A stretch of DNA of 64,000 nt from Anaspis maculata (lineage: Eukaryota > Arthropoda > Insecta > Coleoptera > Scraptiidae). This document shows positions 22,760 through 34,401 of the stretch, in pieces (within the stretch, counting starts at the first letter, position 1; every line of letters begins with the position of its first letter). Made by a program: the position numbers and the translations under genes. The stretch covers positions 33,968,177-34,032,176 of the forward strand of contig OX421964.1 of assembly GCA_949128115.1 (NCBI GenBank), in the 5' to 3' direction. The notes under the pieces are model-generated. The model had not been told where the DNA came from, made no database searches, and saw only the letters and a list, made by a program, of their open reading frames with translations.

Positions 22760-25700
22760 TTTTGATGAAGTGAAAAGAGCTCTTTGTGGTAAAGGTCGGA
22801 ATTTTTTATGCTTGAAGTCGGATTTTTTTGTTGAAAGTCGTAGTTTCAAGCATGTAAGTCGTAATTTCGTGGTTTAAATTCAGTCTCTCAGCTGAAAGTC
22901 GGAGTTCCACTTGTTTAAAGTCGCAGTTTTTCGTGTCGATGAAGTCAAAATTTCGAGGTAAAAGTCGAAGTTTTATTGCTCGAAGTAGAATTTATGTTCG
23001 AACTCGAAATTTTGTCCTCAAAATCAACATCCCTAGTCGAAATTTTCAGAAAATCAAGATCAAAGTGAAGCTTTGTGGATTTGAAGTTTGAGATTAGGTC
23101 GAGGTTTTTCGTGTTCAATGTCAAAATAGTTGATAATTCGAATGATTATAAACGTATCAAAATAATTCGAAAAATGTGAAGAAAAATAACCCCAATCTTC
23201 AATCTTTTATAATTCGAATATCGGAATGATTTGGAACAAATGACAAGATGATTCTAAAAATATGTCGAAATCATGAAAAAATTGTCAATGATCGAAATAA
23301 AATGTCCAAATATTGAAAAGTTGGGATGATCTTATAATGTCAGGATATTTTCAAAAAATGCCTCATAATATTGTATACCTCGGTGCCTCGCACCTCGATT
23401 GTAGCCATTCACAATGTTATGCTTTGCAACTCGTTAATCGCCCTATCCTGGCTGTATACCTCGAAACACAACGAAAACAACAAAATCTTTCGCTCGAGCA
23501 ACTGGGCAGTACCCATAACCAATTTCACAGCTTTTTTCATTTGAGCAAAATATGAAAAAATGTGATGTGTTGGTAGCATTATCAACCTCAATTATGTTTC
23601 AAAATGATTGTCAAATAACTGATTATTGCTCTCGAATTCCAGTTTTACAATGATTGGAATAGGTCAAGATAATTCCATAATAATTAAAAAAATGTTGAAA
23701 TAATTTAAGAAAAACTGTCTAAAAGACTATAAAAATGTCAAAATAAAAAAAAAATGCAACAATGATTCCAAAAATTGTCACAATAATCCCAAAAAATGCC
23801 GAAATTATTCCAAAAAATGTCACAATAATTCCAAAAATGATAAAAAGTCTTGAAATTGTTCCACAAAACGTCAGATTAGTTCCAAAAAATGTTAAAATAA
23901 TTCTGAGCTGAAGGAGTGCAAAAAAAATCCAAAATACATAGTATTAAAAATGTTGAAATAACGCCAAAACTATCAGAATGATTTCAAACATGTCGAAAAA
24001 TTCGGAAACGTCAAATTATTCATATATTGAGGATTTGGATGTCAAAATGATTTGAAGAAATGTTAAAATGGTTCTGAAAGATGTCCAAAAAAATTCACAA
24101 AATATCTTTAGTCGAAGTTTTCGTGTTTGAAGTTAAAATTTCTATATCAAGGTCAAGTTTTTCGAGTCAGAATTTCGGAATCAAAGTCGAAGGCTTTCAA
24201 GCCTGAAGTCAAAATTTCAAATGAAACTGAAGTTTTCTAAAGTCCAAGGAGAATTTTCATGTTTGGAGGCGAAGTCTTCCGTTTCATGAGTCAAATTTTT
24301 GCAACAAAAGACTAAGTTGTATGTCTTTTCTTCAAGTCGAAATTACCACTGAATCCAGAGTTGAGAGTTTTCCGTGTTCAAAGTCAGAATTTCAAGATAA
24401 AATTGAAGGTTTTTGCGTCTGAAGGTTTGTTTTTGGTGTAGAGTCGAAATTCTGTGGTTCAAGCCGGAATGTCAAGATCAAAATCGAAATCATTCGTGTT
24501 TGAAGTCGAAACGTGCTTGAAATAGAAATGTCGATATTAAAACCAAAGATTGTTATGTTCAAAGTCACTATTGCGAAATAAAAATTCAAGTTTTTTGCGG
24601 TAAAAGTCGAACATTTTCGTTTTTGAAGTCGAGGTTTCCGTGTTGAAAGTCGTAGTTTTTTTGTATTCAATTACGGCAAAATTTCGTGGTTGAAGTCGGA
24701 ATTTTGAGAATTGACAATCAGTGCCGCCGAGAGGGTGGTTCAAGAGATGATATATCATCGGGGCCCGGAGCCCCGTGGGGGGGCCGTGAGCATGAGTTAA
24801 TTTTCTTTTCCCCGCTCCACTAACAAGAAAGAGTGAAAAATGTTGAAAAACTCAAAAAGAAAGACCTGACTTTTTTACTGCCTGTCTGAAGTAGCAGAAC
24901 TCATTTCCAAAAATGTTGGAAATTTGAGGAAATTTTGTTTAGAGTTTAGCAAGAAGCTCAATTTTTGTTTTTTTTTTGTCGTTCTTCTTGCTTCAAATCA
25001 AGGAATATACGTAATGTTATCAGTATTACTATTATTGTTATTCAAAAAATTTTCCAAGAAGGGGGGCCCGTAAGTGACACCCAACATCGGGGCCCGGCGA
25101 AGCTATCGGCGGCCCTGTTGACAGTTGAAGTTTCTCGTGTTGAAATAAAAATTCCGCAATAGAAGTTCAAGTTTGTCGGTTTTCAAGTTGAAATGCCAAG
25201 ATAAAAGTTGAAACTTTTCGTGTTCGAAGTCGAAATTCTCATGTTGAAAGTCAAAATTTCGTGTTTGAAGTCAAAAATTCGGGATTTAATTCAAGTTTTC
25301 CGTGTTTAAAATCCAAGCTTCGCATTAAAAGTCAAAGTTTGTCGGTTTTTAAGTCTAAACTCTAAGATAAAAAGTTTTTGGAGTCGCTACTTCGAGACTT
25401 TTAAATCAAGTTTTTCGCGTTTAAAGTTGAAATTTCGCAATAGACTTCTAGAAGTTAGATTTTCCGCGTTGAAAGACCCAATTTTCATGTGGAAAGTGTT
25501 TCGTTTTTTCGTGTTCAAAGTCAAAATTTTGCAATAAAATCCAAAGTTTGTCAGTTTTGGAATCGAATATTCGAGTTGAAAGTCGAAGTTTTCTTGTTTC
25601 AAGTCGGAAGTTTTACATAATAGAAATCAAAATCTCGCCATGGAAAGTCCAAGGTTTTTGCGTATGGGGTGGAAATTTCTTGCTTGGAGTCAGAATGTCA

Positions 25701-25770
25701 CGATTAAAGTCGAATTAGTTCCTGTTTGAAGTCGGAGTTTCATGTATAAGGTCAAAACTCCACCATTTAA
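22760..25770. repeat. Degenerate short tandem repeats inside the hAT composite
   Basis: Two kinds of imperfect repeat alternate. About 22780-23110 and 24110-25740 carry variants of 'gtttgaagtcgaaattttcgt' (roughly 25-40 bp). About 23120-24090 carries variants of 'ccaaaaaatgtcgaaataatt' (roughly 20-25 bp). The frames here are short and come from the repeats. The stretch around 23330-23640 is the least repetitive and shows no recognisable gene. Confidence 0.75.
24711..25125. mobile_element. 399-bp hAT-type MITE nested in the composite
   Basis: The element at 24719-25117 starts CAGTGCCGCCGAGAG and ends with the complement of CAGGGCCGCCGATAG. It is flanked by TTGACAAT (24711-24718) and TTGACAGT (25118-25125), an 8-bp duplication with one change. 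Inner parts of both ends share 'catcggggcccgg'. It interrupts the 'gaagtcg' repeats, so it is younger than they are. Confidence 0.8.
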
Positions 25771-25772
25771 AT

Positions 25773-26102
25773 TAGTGTTGGCAACGAAACCGGTTTTGAA
25801 AGCCGGCTCCGAAAACCGCGGTTCTGATGATAGCTGAAAACCGGCTTTTAGATCTGGCTTTCGAGACCGGTTTTTCGAGCCGGCTTCCGGAGTCGGTATT
25901 CGGAGCCGGCTTCCAAAATTGGTTTTCGGAGCAGTTGGTTTCAAGTGTCGGTTTTCAAAGCCGGTGTCCAATGCCGATTTTCGGAGCCGGCTTTGAATAC
26001 CGGCTTTTGGATTAGGCTTTCATTACCGGTTATACCGGTGAAACCGGTATTCGACAAAACCGGTATACCGGTATTCATTTATGCTGGTTTTTGCCAGCAC
26101 TA
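25773..26102. mobile_element. Right terminal hAT MITE of the composite
   Basis: It starts TAGTGTTGGCAACG and ends TTTTTGCCAGCACTA. It is about 330 bp, in direct orientation relative to the left copy at 22441-22725. It has an extra 'accggtataccggtatt' run near its right end, which is itself palindromic. Confidence 0.7.
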
Positions 26103-26492
26103 CTACAGGCCACTCCACTCCAACCATGCAGGCAGCAGACTGGCCGACTACAGACTACTCAAAACTTGACCCAGGGTGCACACCAATGATATCTTTTGGT
26201 GGCAAACATTGATGATGGTGTTGTCTTACTCGGTTTTCCGGAATAAAGGACAATTACGATACTACCTATCTCAATCGACAGGCTAAAATATGATATATGT
26301 AGTAACCTTGAATCTTCCATGCTAAAATGTATATATTGAAATAATCTTGAAACTACACCACAATTTTTCTATTTTTCTTTCACCAACCGGTTTCGCCTTT
26401 CGGCATTGTCAGGGCTTGTATAATATTTAAAAAAAAAAATTTTGGAGAAATTTGTAAAAGTTTTTCCATGCTAAGTCAAACACATGCAAAAT

Positions 26493-26729
26493 TCAGGATT
26501 GGTTTGTAATTAGGTACCTATCAGGAACAAGCAACTGACGCACTCCACCATAAACCATTTCAGTGGGACTAGACAGCAGACTTGGAACGTCCCATTTGGT
26601 ATACTCATCGCAGAAATACAAGTTGTTGGGAACGATGACCAATCGTAGCCATCCAACTGCAGAAGTCTTCACCAAAGTGGTAGTGATAGTTGAAGGAACT
26701 GTAAATGAAACTCTTTGAACTCCTTCCAA
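26493..26729 (-). other. Possible coding exon, unrecognised
   Basis: A 79-codon frame reading TLVKTSAVGWLRLVIVPNN and DEYTKWDVPSLLSSP has protein-like composition, and a donor-like GATAG|GTACCT falls near its end (about 26512). It has no ATG (the frame opens at TTG) and I recognise no family, so it may be an internal exon of a host gene or a transposon fragment. Confidence 0.25.
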
Positions 26730-26739
26730 GGTTCGTTTG

Positions 26740-27540
26740 AATAATTTATACTTAGTACACGTGGTTTTATTCCGTCAGTCGTTGATGGAAGATGAAATAT
26801 CGCTGTGTCAGCTATAGGTACTCTTACCTAATTTTAACAAACTCTTTCTCGCAGGAAAATTAAACAAGACTTCTCGGTGCCGATTTCAAAGCGAGCTATA
26901 CGCCACGATATGCGCTCCCCCACACGAGTCCATGCCACTCAAAAGCGACGACCGCTTTTCGGATTGAGGCAGCAACTCATATAGCAAGCAGAGTAGCATC
27001 AGACAGACGCCGCCTCCAGGCGTTCGCTCTAACTCACGCGCTTTCTCCCCCTTATATTTGTTAAATATTATATGATGCGTCCCGCTAGCTGGCGTTTTTT
27101 AATTATCAGATATCACATCACAAAGAGGCTTGAGGGGGCGCGCCCGCCCTGCCGGCTGTCTGTCTGCTTTTCCACACCATCGTCGTCATCATCATCGTCA
27201 TCTCACCCAGACAGATGCTTCGAGGAGAGGAGGAGTGCGAGAGTGAATGTGAATCGCGGCGGCGGCGGTTTTTTTTCCCGGCGTCCTTTTCCAAAGGGTT
27301 CCCTCTGCAAACACGAATTAACTTTTAAAAAGCTTTTAATTTAGTCCGGATACATTTCAGTGCCCGGCGGTTCCGCACCCTTCAAAATTTGCGCTCATTC
27401 GCGGTATAGTTCTTTGTTGGCTGCAAGCAGCAATGGCTTATCTAGTAGCTGCTTGCGGTTTTTTGCGAACGTTATTTTCCTTTCGAACAAACTTTTTGCT
27501 TCATGAGGAATATTAAAAAATATATTTTTCTCGTTTTTGG
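26740..27540. other. Unassigned; GC-rich stretch with CAT/CGT trinucleotides
   Basis: About 26890-27330 is richer in G+C and CpG than its surroundings and includes a 'cgtcgtcatcatcatcgtca' run near 27181. It could be a promoter or 5' exon, but no open frame or core promoter element supports a specific call. Confidence 0.3.
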
Positions 27541-27555
27541 CTCAAACTGGCCATA

Positions 27556-27700
27556 GAAGGTTTTACCTTTATTTAATTACTGATACAAGTGTGAAAAATT
27601 GCATATCGGACAGTACAAACACCCAGACTTTGGACCAGGAGTCGAACCCGGGGCTCCCGATGCCGCAGGCAGCCACCCAACCACCTGCGCCACGGGGCTG
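27556..27700 (-). repeat. tRNA-derived SINE
   Basis: Reading the minus strand from 27700: an A box in GTGGCGCAGGTGG, then a B box GGGTTCGACTCC (about 27638-27649), then a non-tRNA body ending in 'aattaaataaagg'. The head-body-tail order marks a SINE. Target duplication not clear. Confidence 0.65.
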
Positions 27701-28195
27701 TCTCTTCATTAAGAATATTTGCTACCAACACGTAGAAAAATAGTGAGAAAATAAGGCCTAAAATCAAAAACTTGTACTAGTGATTTCAATTTTGCTCCAA
27801 GAAATTAAGGCTCAAATTGAGATGATATTATTCATTCACTAATATCATGAAATTCACATCCTACCGAATTGAACGCAATCTTCTTAAATCAAGCAGAACT
27901 TTGCTACTGTTTTCAAGCTTTGCTTTTTGATTCATAAAGTTCAGTGGATTATTGGTTTGAGAATCATCTTCTTGATTTCAGAGAATGTCTGAGTAATGAT
28001 TCAAGAACTAACTCCTAACTCTTCACCTAATTCGAACTTTCAATTTCTTGATTCTCTAATACCAAAGATATTTCTCACTTATTTCAAGAAACCCAGGCTT
28101 GATTTCTAAAGATTTGAATCCTCTTATCTTATCGCCAACAGTTATATCAGAAGTGTACGAAGGCGCAGAGCAGACATACTAAATACTTTTTCATC

Positions 28196-29525
28196 ATAAC
28201 GCTGTACTAGAATGATAGTAAGACAACTTGAAAAACATAGTTTCGAGTAATCGCCACTTAAACATTTCAGAAGAACGGAAAACACTCTTCTTCTCGAAAT
28301 TTCGGAGATTTTTTAATTTTCAAGTTGTATTATATCGCTCCTGATAGACCTGTGAGGAATTCATTATGAAATCACATTTACTTCTTGAGCAAAAAATCAA
28401 AAAGTGAACATATCCTTGTATATCGCTAGAAATAATGGTTCTGTTGGAAGTTGTCCGTTTTTTCATGTAAGTTATCCTACTATTCGTCAGGAATATGTAG
28501 GGTGATTTTGAATTTATCCCTCTTTTTTTTCAAGTTGTCCGAGTATTGCACAGTAAGCAATGCCTGATTCAACATATTTTTCATAGTTATCCTTAAGTAT
28601 TGTATGACATGGAATGAGCCCATTAGTTTTTGGCTGTCATCTGACAAATAAAAGTGTCACTATCAGAAATTGGAAATTCATTTGAAAGCCCTTGAAAAAC
28701 TGTATTCAGAACAGTAGATAGTGTTACGCTAACTGTCGTGTGTCAAATATTGAAAAATGTCAAAGTTCATAACTTTGTCATTCAATTATTCAAGATTTTT
28801 CATCAAACATTTCATCCTGTGAACCGATTTTCACGATTTCTTTTACTTTTGGCAGTCTTGGCCATAGCTATAACCAATATAGTCTGCTTCCGCATCTATC
28901 CATCGTTTTGGTTCAGTTTTACCCAATACAAACTGACCTGTGGATAACGAAATCATGGCAATGTACATTGGAGATAAGTTAAAATTATTAAGTCATTTCA
29001 AACAATTCACGGAACATTTCTGGTCAAATAGTGGGACAACTTAGAGAAAAGTAAGATATTTTACAAACGCATGAGGGCATGTTTGTGTAATAGTGAGTTA
29101 AAATGAAATATTTGAAGACTTTCATTGAATCAGTTGGTTGTTTGGTATAAGAGTGAGACATCTTTCACAGTAAAATACTGAGATAACATGAAAAACAAGG
29201 ACAACTTGAAATTTCCAAATCAGATTTGTTGTAAAATTGGGACATGTTGAAATGTCTTCGTATTATACCAGAAGGTAAGATCAAATTCGATCTATTTCTC
29301 AGTAGAAGAAATAGAACATTTTGAGATGTCCGAGTATTAGACCAGAACTGTTTAAAAAACAGATAATTATAACAGTGAGATATTCATTTTTTATGTACTT
29401 CCATGATGATTCTGAGTAATTCGATTTTTTTACCAGGTGGAGAATAGCTTGGAGCTATAGATTTTGACATAATCCGAAAATCAGAAATTTGAAGTTATCT
29501 TACTATCATTCTAGCACAGCGATAA
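28196..29525. mobile_element. 1.32-kb inverted-repeat element with ATAA target duplication
   Basis: The element spans 28200-29521. The ends are CGCTGTACTAGAATGATAGT on the left and the complement of CGCTGTGCTAGAATGATAGT on the right. ATAA flanks both sides (28196-28199 and 29522-29525). Inside are recurring 'aagttgtcc(g/t)a(g/c)tatt' motifs. About 28600-28800 is a piece of the 1.08-kb repeat family found at 37870-40950. No transposase frame is present. Confidence 0.8.
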
Positions 29526-29574
29526 TTTCGATTTTCAAGCAAAATTTCTACTTCAATCTGGAAATTTCGATCTC

Positions 29575-31657
29575 TAATGCCCGTATCCATAGTCGTGACT
29601 TGAGGTCCACCTTGACGAAGTACCAGCACTTGAAAACAAGGTGGACCTCAAGTACCACTTCTGTTTCATGGACAAATGTTCGGCTTTCCTCGTAATGGAC
29701 TCTTTCTTGAGGACCACTTTTAACGATCACCATCACCTTAGCGGGAAGAAATCACTAGATTTACTTTTAGATTTGACAGATTTTCGACATTTGCCCTCGA
29801 CATATAATGTGGGTTGAGGTTACCTAGAAATAATTGTATCCATGTGCATGAATGTTGCTGTATTGTAGAGTTCATTGTGTTTCAAAAAATAAGCCTAGAA
29901 GTACCTATATATGTAGGAGATGCAGGTCCATTTTGAAAGTCTGTATTCATTTATTACGGTGTTGTGGATATTATATAAAAGTGTGACTTCGCATAAAAAG
30001 CTCGATGTCGCAAATGTGGTGGATTGCATTTTTAAATAAACATTATCGAAAACAAACGAAGAGCGGTACGATATGATGGGCAGCCGAAAAGGAGGCCTGG
30101 AAAAAAGTAGCCCAGTACATCCATGACAACAGCCAACCTGTTTCCCAGAAACGCGAACCGGAACAACTGAAAAAGCTGCAGGATAATTTGAAACAATAAG
30201 AGTATGTACAGAGTGTTCACCCAGAACCCCCACCCCCCTAATGGAGGCTTTCCCTTTCGCAATAATTTGCAGAGAAAAAACTTTACCCAAACGATTTTTG
30301 CCGTAGACTCCAAAATTGATTTTTTCCATCCCTTGCTATACCTTTACAGGGTGTCGCTGAAAACAACTTTTTGTTTTTAGGACATCCTGTATTTTTTTAT
30401 TTCAATTGATGTAGTTTTTCATCCTGGACACAAATATGTATGAATGGTTGTATTTTTCGAAAACAATTCTCAAAAATCACCACAAAAATACATCAGGCTG
30501 CTTTACTATATCCGACCTGAACTCAAAAATAAAAATAAAGTTATGAGTGTAGATATGTCAATTTTGGATAAAAATAAATTCTTTTGAATTTTTTCTGTAG
30601 AATTCAAAAATATGTTCAGCACATTGACGTAAAATTGAATTCAAGTCAGAACTTTTTGAATTTGTTAACATTTTCTCTTTAGAAAAAGCCTGTCCTACTC
30701 AAGTCATATACAGGGTATTTCGGTGTTTCACTCTTCTTGTCAATATTTTATGTGATGGTGGAACATGAAAAAATAAGTGGATTTTTATCTCAAAAAATAT
30801 ATTTAAAACGTATTATAATGGAGATGGAGCCTTTCAAAATTGAGTTTTGAATTTTTTTTTTTTTCAATTTTAATTCCAAATCTGATCTCTTTTGATCAAA
30901 TTTGGTACACAAAGTGATTTGATGCATATCTGCACGCGGTCATATTGACTTTTTTCACATTTGTGAAAGTTGTAATTTTTATTTTTTCAATTTCTTGCCA
31001 TTTTTCAATTTTTTTTGACGCAAGTACTTATTTCTCGATGCTTTACCATCACGAAATTACGACGAGAAAAATGGAACATCCTGTATTCATATTTGTGTTC
31101 AAGATAAAAAACCACATCGGAATTAATTAATAATACAGGCGTCGCATGAACAATTTTTTTGTCACACACTGTATATGACCGGTGATAAAAATTTATACTC
31201 TTCAATTGCGAAAGCTACGAAAGAAAAATCGTTCAAGGAAGTTTTTTCCCAGGGCCGGGCTTAGCAGGCGTGCAGTGCGTGCCAGCACGCAGGCGCAGGC
31301 GGGTATGGCAGGCAGCAAGTCATAGGAGCGGCAATATATAATAAAGTTGAATTTTAAAGGATTCTTTTCATTCCCGCATTTGGTGTGGCTCTCCACAGCC
31401 GGTGAGGGGAACGGCAATTTTTCGGTGGCACGCAGGCGGCAAATAGGTCAGGCCCGGCCCTGTTTTTTCCCTTTCAAATTATTGCAAAAAAAAGGAAAAC
31501 AAATATTTCTCAAGTGATACTTGAGGCAGAGAAGGGTCTACCGCATCGTCAAGTTATACTTGAGTGGAACTTTTACGTCTATGAACCGCGTTTCTGGTCT
31601 AAGTTATACTCAAGTATCAAGGTGGACCTCAAGTCGCGACTATGAATACGGGCATAA
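29575..31657. mobile_element. 2.08-kb PIF/Harbinger-like nonautonomous element, TAA target duplication
   Basis: The element spans 29578-31654. Its TIRs of about 40 bp begin TGCCCGTAT(c/t)CATAGTCG and continue with GACTTGAGGTCCACCTTGA at both ends. TAA flanks both sides (29575-29577, 31655-31657). A subterminal copy of 'ggtggacctcaagt' makes a small hairpin at about 29600-29655. The interior holds unrelated repeats, including fragments with 'acagggtgtc' ends near 30350 and a complete hAT MITE at 31250-31462. The 144-codon frame at 29895-30329 has no transposase motif. Confidence 0.78.
31242..31470. mobile_element. 213-bp hAT-type MITE with TTTTTTCC target duplication
   Basis: The element at 31250-31462 starts CAGGGCCGGGC and ends GCCCGGCCCTG. 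It is flanked by TTTTTTCC on both sides (31242-31249 and 31463-31470), a perfect 8-bp duplication. It is inserted within the 2.08-kb Harbinger-like element, so it is the younger of the two. Confidence 0.88.
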
Positions 31658-31772
31658 AGGAAGCGTCTGTGGAACTGCTCCCTAGGCATTCCACTCGTAA
31701 CTCAGACACCGATTCAATACTCACCGGTTCGAACGCTTGGATCAGTTATCCGTTATTTGCTCTCTTACTACA

Positions 31773-32865
31773 TACCGGGTGATCATTTAAAAACTATCCA
31801 CCTGGAATATCTCCCGATTCCTAGTGCAAATATCTTTGAGCAAAAACAGGTCGATTCTTATATCGAGGGGGACATCTAAAATATACATTGGAGAATTAAT
31901 ATCTTAAGCCCCCTCTCCCCCACTTTCCCCAACTTTGAAATTTTAAATGACACTACCCACCTTGCGATACATCAAATTGAAGAGAATTAAATTCTCTTTT
32001 TAAAAATATATTTTGAAATTTTTCAACCCTACCCCCCCTCCCCCCGTTCCTCCTAAAATTCTCTGAGTGTTCAAGTTAATATTCTTGACCTCCATTTCTT
32101 TTCAATACAGTCAACGTCATCCTGCACAGCATCAGAAAAGAAAATTTTCTATAAAAAAAGTGCCACCCAAATTCACCCCTCCGCTCCCCCCACCTGACCT
32201 TGAAAATCTAGAATGTCAATACCCACTTCGTAATACATCAAATTAAAGGAAATTAAATTCTCTTCCCGAAAAAGATTTTTCACAATTTTTAAAGCCCCCC
32301 ATTTCCTCTCTAGAATACTCCAAATGACCAATTTATTAGGGGAGGAGTAGAAAATTTTAAACAAATTGTTTTCAGAAAGAGAATTCAATTTCCTTCAATT
32401 TGATGTATCACAAAGTAGGTGGTGTTTTGTTAAATTTGGGAGTTGAGGGGGGGGAGAGAGCAAAGGGATGAATTTGGGTAGCACTTTTCCCACCGAAAAT
32501 TTTCTTCTTCGATGCTATCTAGGATGACGCCGACTAAACTGTGAAAAAAACGAAGGGTCCAGAATATAAAATGGAACAGTCAGAGAATTTTTAGGGAAAA
32601 GGATGTGGGGTTGAAAATTTTGGAAATATTTTTTCCAGAAAGAAAATTTAATTCTCTTCAATTTGATGTACCGCAAGGTAGGTTATGTTATTTGAAATTT
32701 CAAAGTTGGGGTGAGTGGGGGCGAGATGGGTAAATATAGAAATTTGCCAATGTATGTTTCAGATGTCCTCCCCGATATAAAAATCGACCTGTTTTTGCTC
32801 AAAAAAATATTCTCTAGGAATCGGGAGTTATTGCAGGTGGATAGTTTTCAAATGATCACCCGGTA
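31773..32865. mobile_element. 1.09-kb foldback element with TA target duplication
   Basis: CCGGGTGATCATTT on the left is mirrored by AAATGATCACCCGG on the right. TA lies on each side (31773-31774 and 32864-32865). The arms share 'tgtttttgctca' and 'aattctctt' blocks and meet near 32320. C-rich and G-rich runs of 6-9 bases occur in opposite arms. No coding capacity. Confidence 0.8.
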
Positions 32866-33554
32866 TTTTTCGCTTCACAATCGAGCCGCCAGTTCCATCT
32901 GGTGCTCTTCCACTGACGTCACTGACTAAAGGGCCTAAAGGGCCATTTTGACATTTCCCTCGCCGCCTCGCCCGTTGAATGATGACCCGGTATTAGAACA
33001 ATCTGAAAACTTCGAAATTGAAAGTATGGATGGAACTGGCGATGCCTCAAGAAATTTCAAATACTGGGCCGTTATTCGACGGCCGAGGGGAATATCACGA
33101 AGGGATGGCCGCCCTTCGCTGAGACAAAACAACATCAATAAAGAAGCGCAAGAGTGACGTGCGGGAAACTGGCGGCTTGATAGTGAAGCGAGAAAGATGT
33201 ACGATAGGAGAGTTGATCTAAGCGTACGAATCAAGGAGTGCGATATCGGTGTGTTAGTAAAGAATGCCTGAAGAGTGGTACCAGAGAGAGAACGATAGTG
33301 TTGTAACACAGTAGCGATTATACATAACAAAGCTGAAGACCCTCTGGTTCAACTTACTTAGCTACCGACCGCTAAAACCCGTCTAACAGGGCCAAAGCCT
33401 TTCTAGAATGCGACATGGTGGAGGCGCCGGGCTTTGAACGGCGCCCATTAGAATACACAGAACCTGAACCCGGGCATACCTTCGACGCACCACTGCAGAA
33501 TAGAACCGTGAGGCCTCTTCACTTACGGGATGATGATCAGCGTCACTGAGATCT

Positions 33555-34064
33555 TCATATGCCATTATTCATGATGGCGTATCACGCTGCCATCCACAAC
33601 AATACGGAAGAAACACCGTGTTCCTTTTGGTCGAGAGATTCGTCTCCTCAGCGATTTGCAATGCGACATTTCGAAGAATGATCCTAAGACGATTCCTGAT
33701 TACGTCAATGACCCAGAACAACGAAGGCATCCACAAGTTGGTTCAAAAGTGAAAAGTGGATTCGAATCGCCACCGACCGAATGAAGACCCATTAGACTTG
33801 AAGGCTAACTCGACTGGATTTCGAGCTCGTGAGCTGTTCTGACTGTGAAACCCTAGGCGCAAGAAAGGAATTTGCATACTTCATGAAAAGGACCCTATAC
33901 ACGGTGGTCAAGGAGATTGATGACGTTGTCTACAGAATTCAGCGACCTCCGACAGCCAAAATGGAGCTTGTCAACCTTTATCGCCTCGCACTTCACTTGG
34001 GGAGTAGCCTCTGTGGGAGTAGAAGTGAGCCTATTCGGAACGGGGAGGCTCAAGAGGGGGGCAG
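33555..34064 (+). pseudogene. Ty3/gypsy integrase C-terminal remnant
   Basis: One frame reads MMAYHAAIHNNTEETPC and a shifted frame then reads FGREIRLLSDLQ. Later comes YTVVKEIDDVVYRIQRPP, then KMELVNLYRLALHLG. These are the conserved C-terminal landmarks of Ty3/gypsy integrases, in order. A frameshift lies near 33620 and stop codons separate the rest, so it is inactive. A polypurine tract (AAGAGGGGGG, 34052-34061) sits just before the LTR, as expected at the 3' end of such an element. Confidence 0.8.
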
Positions 34065-34401
34065 TGTTACGAGTTGTGAGGTTCTCGAGCGGTTCCAGTA
34101 CGTTCAAGAACAAGTGCGAGGTTTACTGGTATAATAGTGGAGGTAGTGTTAGGAAGTACTCGCGAATGGGGGATCTCTAGACTCTCCAGAGTATCTAAAC
34201 TCCCTTTATAAGCAGCGGAACCGACGCAACGAAGCTAAGTTGCAGTTGAGTTTTGTTGGCGATCAATAATATCAAGACTAGCTACTATTACAAGCAGTGT
34301 TCAATCATGAATTGTGCAGAGTAATACGAAATGAGCTGCACTTTGAAAGCAGCATAATCAGCGTTTGAAAATTGAAATAAGCGTACCCGGAGTCCGTAAC
34401 A
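34065..34401 (+). mobile_element. 3' LTR of the gypsy remnant
   Basis: A 337-bp block begins TGTTACGAG and ends CCGTAACA, directly after the polypurine tract. The terminal sequences match those of the solo LTR at 18115-19539, which suggests related families, although the interiors differ. The 5' LTR and most of the internal region are not in the window. Confidence 0.75.

Larger units (their letters stand above)
22433..26110. mobile_element. 3.66-kb hAT-type composite element with 8-bp target duplication
   Basis: The unit 22441-26102 is flanked on both sides by CTACAGGC (22433-22440 and 26103-26110). The outer ends are TAGCGCTGGCAA on the left and the complement of TAGTGCTGGCAA on the right. 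Both fit the YARNG start and 8-bp duplication of the hAT superfamily. The two ends are themselves complete small elements, listed separately. Between them lie about 3 kb of short degenerate repeats and a second hAT-type insertion. No transposase frame is present, so mobilisation would need a transposase from elsewhere. Confidence 0.75.

Noticed and set aside
29895..30329. 144-codon frame inside the Harbinger-like element, considered as its transposase
   Set aside because: No DDE or DNA-binding motif. An overlapping second frame is equally open, so it is probably noncoding filler.
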